A stretch of 17,898 nucleotides of DNA from Strigomonas culicis (lineage: Eukaryota > Euglenozoa > Kinetoplastea > Trypanosomatida > Trypanosomatidae). The notes beneath the pieces were generated by a model. The model had not been told where the DNA came from, did no database searches, and worked only from the letters and a program-made list of their open reading frames with translations. Both the position numbers and the translations under genes were made by a program. The stretch covers positions 1 to 17,898 of the forward strand of contig AUXH01000404.1 in the NCBI GenBank assembly GCA_000482145.1, written 5' to 3'. Below are positions 8,795-15,697 of the stretch, piece by piece. The stretch's first letter is position 1, and each line of letters starts with the position of its first letter.

Positions 8795-9198
8795 GAGCAA
8801 GTAAATCCAACCCGTTTCCTAGTTCGATCCCATTTTTTCTCTCTTTCCCTTTCTGTCTGTCAAGTTCAGCTTTGTGCTCGCATAGTTTTTTTTTTCTTTG
8901 TCGTTGTTGCTCTCTACAGACTCGCGTTTCATCCTTCTGTCTTGATTTAGTAATATACACGTCTATTCTGACACCTACCTTTTCTTTCCCTTTTCTTTCT
9001 TACTTTATTTTTATTATTATTATGCCTATCCTGTTGAATGCCTTCCTCGTGTATTGGGCCGCCCAATATGCACCTCTTCTCTTTGTTCATTACCTTTTGA
9101 TAATCTTTCTTTGGCTCTTTTCTCCCCCTCTCTTCATTTTCTATTGATTATTCTCAACTTTTTTTTTCCTCTTTCTCTCTCTCTTTTGTATGAGCAAG
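8795..9198. other. intergenic: AG-depleted pyrimidine-rich region before thioredoxin-like gene
   Basis: No gene. From about 8950 to 9192 there is no AG dinucleotide on the + strand, and the sequence ends in a dense T/C tract (9150-9187). The first AG is at 9193-9194, four bases before the ATG at 9199. This gives an unusually short predicted 5' UTR and means the overlapping ATG at 9190 is probably not in the mature mRNA. Confidence 0.5.
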
Positions 9199-9618
9199 AT
9201 GAAAAAGTACTTGTTTTTACTTGCACTTGCTGCTCTTCTTGTACTCTCACAAGTAGCTGCAGAGCGTAAAGAGGCATCGCGTGTTGTACATCTAACTCCG
9301 GATAATTTTGACAACTATGTATCAACCCCTCAGGAGAAATATGTGTTTGTTTTGTATTGCGTGCCCTGGGCCAGTACATGTAAGACGGTGATTAAGCTAT
9401 GGGATCGCCTTTCGATGAGCCAGTCAAGGAAAAGACATCGTGATGTTTTCATCGCAGCATATGTGGATGGCTACAAGTACCCTGGACTTGTGGCGCGTAT
9501 GAATGTTTCTGGATATCCCTATATGAGATACTACACCCCTTTTGAACCTGAAGGATTTCAATACTCTGGTTTACGTGAACTTGTTTTACTGGAGAGTTTT
9601 GTTTTCCAATTTACATAA
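9199..9618 (+). CDS. short secreted/ER thioredoxin-fold protein lacking the first active-site Cys
   Basis: 139 residues from ATG 9199 (142 if 9190 were used). It opens with a clear signal peptide (MKKYLFLLALAALLVLSQVAA) and then shows a PDI-type thioredoxin start, RVVHLTPDNFDNYV. The strand YVFVLYCVPW leads to the active-site position, which reads W-A-S-T-C instead of W-C-x-x-C. The resolving cysteine and following lysine are kept but the nucleophilic cysteine is alanine. Further matches are AYVDGYKYPGLVARMNVSGYP, including the cis-proline (GYP) and the strand MRYY. There is no KDEL-like tail (it ends VFQFT), no second thioredoxin domain and no membrane anchor. Family knowledge says such a protein cannot act as an ordinary dithiol oxidoreductase, so a chaperone/binding role or monothiol chemistry is likelier. 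The domain is near complete but the last helix is short. Confidence 0.85.
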   Translation: MKKYLFLLALAALLVLSQVAAERKEASRVVHLTPDNFDNYVSTPQEKYVFVLYCVPWASTCKTVIKLWDRLSMSQSRKRHRDVFIAAYVDGYKYPGLVARMNVSGYPYMRYYTPFEPEGFQYSGLRELVLLESFVFQFT

Positions 9619-9969
9619 CCGTTATGAGTATTTTGTTTGATTTTTCGTTTCCTTCTCTTCTCTCCTTTTTTTTTTCCATATTAGTATACTTACTAATGAT
9701 GTTTGTAATTATGTGCGAAAAGTAACCACCCAGAAACTGAGTTTCGGTGTGCACTTCTCATTTTCACTTCTCTTGCTGCAATCACTCCACTAGGAACCAT
9801 GTACTGTTCGCAATGCCATCGTTAAAACGCTATTTTTCTTTCCCTGCTTTTTTTTTCTTTCTTTCCTCTTGTTCACTCCCGCTCAGACTATACTACTCCC
9901 TTTCACTCCTTTTATTGCTATTCTTCTGCTCGTACTTTTCGATGTTTTCTCACCCTTTCCTTACACCAG
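9619..9969. other. intergenic: pyrimidine-rich leader and acceptor before decayed gene
   Basis: No gene. T/C tracts at about 9640-9680 and 9825-9962 end in ...TTACACCAG, with an AG at 9968-9969 that looks like a good spliced-leader acceptor. A forward reading frame over this stretch (9747-10013) is mostly translated pyrimidine tract and I do not count it as a gene. A proper processing signal placed here suggests the sequence that follows was once, or still is, a transcript unit. Confidence 0.45.
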
Positions 9970-10520
9970 AATCATGTGAATCCCACGAAAACGAACCGTT
10001 TCATAGTGTGTGAAGAGACAGAAGGAGTCACCAGGTGACTGCTGCTTTTGGAACTGACGACGATGTTTATTCGGCATATGAATCGATGGCAAGCATCCAA
10101 CAAAATATCCCTCTACAGAATAGCGACCCGTATCAAGCTGAGCGCTGTTCGTATGACTGTATGTTGTCTCTGGATGCTCCATAGTATCCAAGCCAAATCC
10201 CGAATGAGGCATTTGTAGTCGACAGGGAAAGAGCAAATCTACATTGAACTGTTAGACTGTGAGGCGCCACAAATTGACAAGCGTCACACAAGCCCCCCTG
10301 CACCGCTAACTGCTTCAGCTGAGATTGGACAGATACAGGGGTACTGCAAGCAGATGCAATGCGTGATGTATCTGCGAGGACTGCAGAAAGCCCGAAAAAT
10401 GAACACAGAGAGATCTTATTCCTTAAGTGCACCTCACCGCACTATAAGCACACACATGACTATATCAAAGAGGAGAAAAGTGATTGCTATCCATTTCAGA
10501 TCTGTGCCACTGATAAGTAA
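9970..10520 (+). pseudogene. probable decayed protein-coding gene, family unknown
   Basis: This 550-base stretch lacks the T/C tracts typical of intergenic DNA here and reads as plausible protein in pieces. The frame of position 10014 is open to TAG 10182 (about 56 codons, polar, including AAFGTDDDVYSAYESM) and again to TGA 10245 (PNEAFVVDRERANL). The next frame is open from 10219 to 10530 (104 codons, including ELLDCEAPQIDKRHT). The first frame reopens from 10323 to TAA 10518 (including NEHREILFLKCTSP). No long ATG-started ORF exists. I read this as one gene broken by in-frame stops and at least one frameshift. A noncoding RNA is the alternative. I do not recognise the protein. Confidence 0.4.
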
Positions 10521-10797
10521 AGAAGAGAGATAATGGCAGTAGATGAGTAACTTTTAGAAAAGGATAAAGAAGAAGAGACTATGATCAACATCATGAAGGA
10601 AAGCTCTTCTTTGTACACTACATATATATATATATATCCATCTATCTTTTTATATATTGGATTATTGTTACTCTACACAAATCTGTTTCGCGTTTCATCG
10701 TTGTGTGATTGTGCATACGTTTGCATATGTTCCACTGTTCAATGCGTCTTCATCTTTCGCTTTCGTATTCCATTTGTAGCTTTATTCAAAGCCTACC

Positions 10798-10835
<38 letters not shown>

Positions 10836-11001
10836 GACAGAGTTACTCATTTTTTTTTTCACGTCATAGAACCGTTTTCCATACACACTAAGTTCACATT
10901 ACAAAGACGTTTTTGAGAGAAAGGGAACAGATCGTTTTTCTAATTCCTGTTTCGCTAACCCCCTTCTCTCTCTTTGTATCCATAGAGGTACCGACAGCAG
11001 C
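10521..11001. other. intergenic: (TA)n and (ATT)n repeats, acceptor
   Basis: No gene. It holds a (TA)n run (10622-10637), an (ATT)n/(TTA)n run of about 11 units (10799-10832) and a T run (10850-10859). The AG at 10984-10985, after a CT-rich tract (about 10958-10980), is the likely trans-splice acceptor 16 bases before the ATG at 11002. Confidence 0.6.
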
Positions 11002-11943
11002 ATGCATCGGGCCAGAGTAAAAGGAGAACCCTTCGTCCTAGCGAATGATAGCGACGACGAGGATGACAGTTCTCATTTACGTCACCCTTCTCATAAAATG
11101 CTGAATTCCAGCGTAACCCAATCCTCCGACGGCGGAGACACACTTTCTGAATGTGAGTCTCACACACCCCAAGAGGGAGCCAGGAGTTCTACCCCTTCGG
11201 TAAAATCATTTTCAAAGTGCCTCGCGCTTGAAGTACAAGACATTTTATGTTTTCAGCGCAACGTTGGTAGTACCAAAGTAAAGGAGCAAATCATTTCCAA
11301 GCTTGCTGCTGTTGGCGGCGCCTATTTACCGCTGTGCAATGGTGCTTCCTTCGTCGCATGGTCACGTTATGCGGAGCTCAATGCAAAGGCGCTGGAGGAG
11401 ACGCAAGTGCTCCTCCAGAGCCTTTGCGCATCTGAACCGACCCTCCACCGCTTAAGCGAGTCGCTAAAGGACCAATGTGTTCGATCGTATAAGAGCGTTG
11501 GATTTCGCTTTCCTATGCCCTCGAAGTCGCGTGATGCATGGTGTCAGCCCGATTCCGCTTCGGCACATCCGCAAAATCCACCGACGCAGCCGCTGCTGAA
11601 CAGCTGTACATCCTTGCTTTCAGCAGCGGAGTTGTTAGCATTGTCGGTGCTTGCGGGAACAGAAGGAAGCGCTTCGCTACAAAATGACACTCTCTCATTG
11701 TCCAAGGCGTCGACTAACTTATCTTCTGACATGGTGCTAGGCATTTATGAGGAAGACATGGACGTGTTTTTGAACACAGAGTCACCGACAAGGCCCTCCT
11801 GTAGTGGTCTAAGCAAGCGCGCACGTGATGGCCCTAGTGGCGATGAGGAAGATTCTGCCTTCTCAAATCATCGGTGCTCACTTTCCGCCGCTGTCTTACA
11901 CAAACAGAATGAGCACACTCGTGTGAACTGGATGACACATTAA
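11002..11943 (+). CDS. hypothetical protein with acidic N-terminus
   Basis: 313 residues, intact, well placed behind a trans-splice signal. I do not recognise it. Visible features: an acidic casein-kinase-like patch (NDSDDEDDSS, residues 15-24), a serine/threonine-rich low-complexity stretch to about residue 68, and a helical, probably folded core at about 68-170 (KSFSKCLALEVQDILCF..., KEQIISKLAAVGGAYLPL, then WSRYAELNAKALEETQVLLQ). A long serine-rich, probably disordered tail follows, with a second acidic patch (YEEDMD; SGDEEDS) and a short basic KRARD. There is no signal peptide or membrane span. The composition suggests a nuclear or cytosolic regulatory protein, but that is only an impression. 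Confidence 0.75.
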   Translation: MHRARVKGEPFVLANDSDDEDDSSHLRHPSHKMLNSSVTQSSDGGDTLSECESHTPQEGARSSTPSVKSFSKCLALEVQDILCFQRNVGSTKVKEQIISKLAAVGGAYLPLCNGASFVAWSRYAELNAKALEETQVLLQSLCASEPTLHRLSESLKDQCVRSYKSVGFRFPMPSKSRDAWCQPDSASAHPQNPPTQPLLNSCTSLLSAAELLALSVLAGTEGSASLQNDTLSLSKASTNLSSDMVLGIYEEDMDVFLNTESPTRPSCSGLSKRARDGPSGDEEDSAFSNHRCSLSAAVLHKQNEHTRVNWMTH

Positions 11944-12293
11944 TCGCATCTTCTCTTCCCACTTCCCTCTTTTTTTTCCCTTCGGACCTTTTGTGGCCCT
12001 TTTCTCATCCTCTTATCCGATTCACTTTATTTTCTGTACCTTGCCCCCCTTCGCTCTTTGAGATGCGCCACAATACGAATAGTTCCTCCCCTTTCTTTTG
12101 CCCTCTCTCCCTCTTTTCTCTCTCTCTCTCAACACACACCCACATATACACATTTGGTGTCGTCTTCTTAGATCATCGTTTCTCGTTGAACTACACCTAA
12201 AACGGTCACGAGAAGAGGAGGAGCAACTACGTGGGCATACCTTGCTGAAAAACCAAGTATACTTTCTTTTTTTTCTTTTTTCTTTCTTTTGCA
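11944..12293. other. intergenic: pyrimidine-rich, competing acceptors
   Basis: No gene. T/C-rich throughout, with a (CT)n run near 12117-12130 and a final T/C tract at about 12261-12290. The AG at 12170-12171 could be the acceptor for the next gene (5' UTR about 120 bases). The tract nearest the gene has its first AG only at 12307-12308, inside the annotated coding region. Confidence 0.5.
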
Positions 12294-13595
12294 ATGTCGA
12301 CAATGCAGAAGGTCACTTCTTCGATTGTGGTCATGTATGACAAAAAAGAAGCAAATCGTTCGACATCCATTCCTGACACGTCCTACTTACTTTGCCCCTG
12401 CGCTGCTGAAAATGACACTCCTGGATCTCTGCAGCACCAGCTAGATGCCATGAAATCGGTCTTGTGTACTACGGAGAGCATTTTGAAGTCTGTGCATCTG
12501 CCTGCGCTGATTGACGAACCGCAATGGCTTGCGTATTTGGAGGCCGATAACCGTGTTTCTTCACCGTCTTCCTTGCTTTCCGTGGACCATTTGCTCCTTA
12601 TTGACCGTGCGAAAAGCTTTGTAAGTGACAAATCTTCGTATGCCAGATGGGACACCATGTTCGAGACGCCGTTGCTGGTTTTTGATGACCGATATGAAGG
12701 CGGCGGCTTCTGGAAATTTGTCCGCGAGTTTGTCTTGCGCGGGGCGGATTTCTTCAGTGATACGGCTCGTGTTGAGGTACACATGCAATGTATTGCGATC
12801 ATTCAAACCGATCTTCTGACGTACACGATTGATATGTTGAAAGACGAGCATGAGGGTATGAGTGCTAGCACTTCCGAGGCGAGCCCAGCCCCGAACAGTA
12901 CGCGGAAATGGATAATGGAAAACTGTGAAACGTTCCACGAGATGATGCAGTATGTTGAAAAACGCTACAACTCGTACAAGGAGGAGAGCAATGTTGTGCA
13001 GCTTATTAACTATTTCAGCTTTAAAAGCAAAGCAAACGGCCGTAAGCTGACGGTGTGCCTCGTTCGTTTGGACTACCACAAGCTACTCAAAGCAGATGTA
13101 AACTACTCAGGCTGTGACAGTACCTCACCTGAGATCCTGCGTGCTCTGATCGAGGAATTGGCCCTGACACTCGATGAGTTCACAACCAGGACAAGCAACA
13201 CGGTGGACAAGGAGGTGGAGCGACTTTTCTGTGAAGAGCCTATCCGGGATGCGGTGGAATCGACCCGTTTGACACAGATTCTGACAAAAGTATTGAAGCG
13301 CGGCTTGCGTGATTGTGTCCTTTCGGGCACCCCATTTTGCCAGTGGGTGTGCAACTTCCCGTCGCCGGTCAAAACCGGAACTGTTAACGGGGAAGGCACC
13401 CCGTTGATGTGCTTCGCCCTTAATTCCGTGGGCGCACACGCTGCTGCCTCGACTCTCGTCCATCTGCAGCACGTTCTTCGGAGTACACTAAATGGCAAAA
13501 GAAACTCTAGCTCCAGTAGCAGTGACGAAATCTGCATTCCTAGCCCTTGGATTGCTACTCGCACGATTGAGCATGTTACGTCCGGGTTAGTATGA
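12294..13595 (+). CDS. hypothetical protein, mostly helical
   Basis: 433 residues, intact; family not recognised. Residues about 45-340 are predicted by eye to be mixed helical with aromatic/acidic motifs (PQWLAYLEAD; FETPLLVFDDRYEGGGFWKF; ENCETFHEMMQYVEKRYNSY). A serine run (about 406-411) followed by DE lies close to the C-terminus. No signal peptide, membrane span or catalytic motif is evident. GC-rich third positions and freedom from stops over 1.3 kb support real coding. The start is not settled. ATG 12294 sits directly behind the T/C tract, but the first AG downstream of that tract is at 12307-12308. If that acceptor is used, M14 (position 12333) would be the start. If the acceptor at 12170-12171 is used, 12294 stands. 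Confidence 0.75.
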   Translation: MSTMQKVTSSIVVMYDKKEANRSTSIPDTSYLLCPCAAENDTPGSLQHQLDAMKSVLCTTESILKSVHLPALIDEPQWLAYLEADNRVSSPSSLLSVDHLLLIDRAKSFVSDKSSYARWDTMFETPLLVFDDRYEGGGFWKFVREFVLRGADFFSDTARVEVHMQCIAIIQTDLLTYTIDMLKDEHEGMSASTSEASPAPNSTRKWIMENCETFHEMMQYVEKRYNSYKEESNVVQLINYFSFKSKANGRKLTVCLVRLDYHKLLKADVNYSGCDSTSPEILRALIEELALTLDEFTTRTSNTVDKEVERLFCEEPIRDAVESTRLTQILTKVLKRGLRDCVLSGTPFCQWVCNFPSPVKTGTVNGEGTPLMCFALNSVGAHAAASTLVHLQHVLRSTLNGKRNSSSSSSDEICIPSPWIATRTIEHVTSGLV

Positions 13596-13911
13596 ACATG
13601 TACATACTTTTTACATCTATAGGCATGCATATATATATATATATACATGTATATATGTATATGTATATATAAACGTAAACCTCTCTCTCCTTCCACCACT
13701 TCAAAAAGGGGATGATACCCTCTCGAAAACGAAAAAAAAAAGGAAAGCTGTGTTTCCATTTGAAGCGCTAAAATACACTCATATGAAGTAGTTCTGCTAC
13801 GTGTTTGTATACATACTTGTTTTGCCCCTTTTTCAATTATCTCTGTCTTTTCCCTTTTCTTTTCGCTCTTGCTTACATAAAAAAACACTTCGCTAGAGCA
13901 CCGGAGCAAAG
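13596..13911. repeat. intergenic with AT-dinucleotide repeats
   Basis: No gene. An (AT)n run (13628-13645) passes into a variant ATGTATAT-type repeat up to about 13670, able to fold on itself. Next come a purine run (near 13725-13744) and a T/C-rich stretch (13825-13870), with AGs at 13894-13897. Confidence 0.6.
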
Positions 13912-15066
13912 ATGCTATTATGGACCCGAAATATCTACCTGGTATCTCTCAGCACCCTTGCCGTTGGTGCCCTCGCTTCTAGTACATCGTGAGCGGTCCA
14001 TGCTGTGATCGTGACGATGAGATGGCTTTCGTTTATATCACCCACCGGGATCGCGACACTGTTACTGTCGAGTAAAAACGGAGCCATATTGGAGATTTGA
14101 AACTACTTGTCCTTTTGCAGTTGCTGTTTCATCTCAGCAACAGCATGATGCGTCTCAGAGTGGGTAGCGTCCGACTACTGCTATTCGACGTCCGATAGAC
14201 TAGCTGTCTCGCTCATTGCTTCGTCTTTCTGTCAGCAGAGGCGCCGCGTCCTCTTCACATGTCGCGTCGACGACCAGCTGGGGAGGACGCGTCCCTAGAC
14301 ACGGTGGGGCAGCTGTGGATGCGGCTCAGACTTGTTAGGATCTGCAGCTTGTAGTAGAAGCTACATCTCTCGTATTGTTCGAGCCGTGTCTCTTTTTCAG
14401 AGATAGCAGTTGTGTTTGTGTTCATTTCCGCTTCTATCGCGTGATACCATGTGGTGCATCGTGTTGGGGAAGAAAAGTTGAGAGGATTACGAGCTGGCAG
14501 CAAAGACTGATGTCTCTTCCTCTACTCTTACACTTCGTATGCTCCGGCGATAGACGAATCTGTTGGCCCCTACGCATGTTTCCCGAGCAGCACGCGGAAC
14601 AGACATGCGGTTGTGTGTTCTACGCGGCAGTCAGTCCGTTTACCTTTGGACGCCGCAAGGCGGTCCTTATGTTCCCTGGCGCCATCATGCATGATCTCTT
14701 CTTTGTGTCACTGTCCTTGGGCGAGTGCTGTGGGAGGTAGCGGTGATAGCCATACACACCGATGTCGCCTTCGCCTATCTTAACGCCGACATGCCACAAT
14801 ACTGTTTTGAATGTTCTTTCCTGACGATCGTTTCTTCGCATATATTTATGAGTGAGCTTACTACGGTTATGGTATACCTAGTCAGGTTGATACTTTTGCG
14901 CCATAATGACATATCTTCACACAGGAGTGGGATTATGGATGAAACAGAAGATCGAGTGGTTGTAAGCGATTCCGTTCAGCCTAAAGACGCGTTTCTCACT
15001 TCGAAACTTTACTCATACATCTACTTCAACACCTTTCACTTCATATTGATGTGCACCACCTTTTGA
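13912..15066 (+). pseudogene. possible decayed protein-coding sequence, family unknown
   Basis: About 1.15 kb with higher GC than the flanking spacers and few pyrimidine tracts. One forward frame from the ATG at 13912 starts with a signal-peptide-like segment (LVSLSTLAVGALASS) and stops at TGA 13990. The same frame can be followed with only about eight stops over about 384 codons to 15066, against roughly 18 expected by chance. Readable stretches include SEWVASDYCYSTSDRL, EDYELAAKTDVSSSTL and an intact last 113 codons (14725-15063). Other frames also contain open stretches, so indels are likely. I cannot identify a family. It may instead be intergenic DNA of unusual composition. Confidence 0.28.
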
Positions 15067-15697
15067 TACTGCTACAGTGTCGTTTCTCGCATAGAGAAAG
15101 TGAAGCGCCTGCTGCCGCACCTCTTCTGATGCAGAAATATATATATATATGATCAGAGATCTGAGGTCCATCATCACAGAGTAAGTAAACATCTCCTTAC
15201 TGGTGGTTACGTGTCGCACTATCTCGCGCGTATGACATAACTATAATAAAATCGAGAGGTGAATATATTTCTTTAATAAACAGATGGCGCCATCCGGTTG
15301 CTGTGCTAAAACACTCGGAATAATCGGAGATATGTCTTTACCGCGACGACATGTACCGCTGTTGAATCATTTTGAAATAAAACACTCTGCAAGGTTTTTT
15401 TGTTCGTCCATACTGCTTGAAAACACGACTGCCTACCAACATCGGCAAACGTATTCAGAGACACACTATTGTTCTTGTGTGGCTCAAAAAGGTTTATTGA
15501 AAGAAAAAGTGAATCTATTTACTATGAATGCGTAAATTCCCCTATTTCTCGACCTAATTCACTTCTACAGTTTTTCATTTTTGTTTTTCTGGTCACTTCC
15601 GTTTCGTTTTGTTTTCGTATTTCCTTCTTATTTTGCTTCTTATTTCGGCCATTAGTTGGCGTACACAAAAACTCCAAAAAAAAAGGTTTTCACTACA
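15067..15697. other. intergenic leader of the surface-protein gene
   Basis: No convincing gene. It contains a short (AT)n run (about 15137-15151), A/T-rich sequence with several AATAAA-like stretches (15245-15280), and an 83-codon ORF at 15284-15535 that has no recognisable feature. The T/C tract at about 15560-15650 ends with AG at 15653-15654, a likely spliced-leader acceptor 43 bases before the ATG at 15698. Confidence 0.5.

Noticed and set aside
9747..10013. Forward ORF of 88 codons, mostly Phe/Leu/Ser.
   Set aside because: It is translated polypyrimidine tract and crosses the likely trans-splice acceptor at 9968-9969; its last codons belong to the decayed gene that follows.
9961..10432. 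Two overlapping reverse-strand ORFs (91 and 99 codons).
   Set aside because: All other genes are on the + strand, no processing signals exist on the - strand, and the forward frames read better here.
10581..10916. 111-codon ORF with poly-tyrosine.
   Set aside because: The tyrosines come from the (ATT)n/(TTA)n microsatellite and the rest is low complexity.
12561..13909. Long reverse-strand ORFs (up to 268 codons) opposite the 433-residue gene.
   Set aside because: They are antisense shadows of a stop-poor coding region and run into AT repeats with low-complexity translation.
14725..15066. Segment HTDVAFAYLNADMPQ resembles the start of a Ty1/copia reverse transcriptase (DVKTAFLNG-type motif).
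   Set aside because: Only this short motif fits. I find no YVDD box, integrase or RNase H motif and no terminal repeats nearby, so it is most likely coincidence; kept only as part of a possible decayed gene.
15284..15535. 83-codon forward ORF starting ATGGCGCC.
   Set aside because: No recognisable motif and no strong pyrimidine tract with AG before it; open length is within chance. It could be a small gene but I cannot support it.
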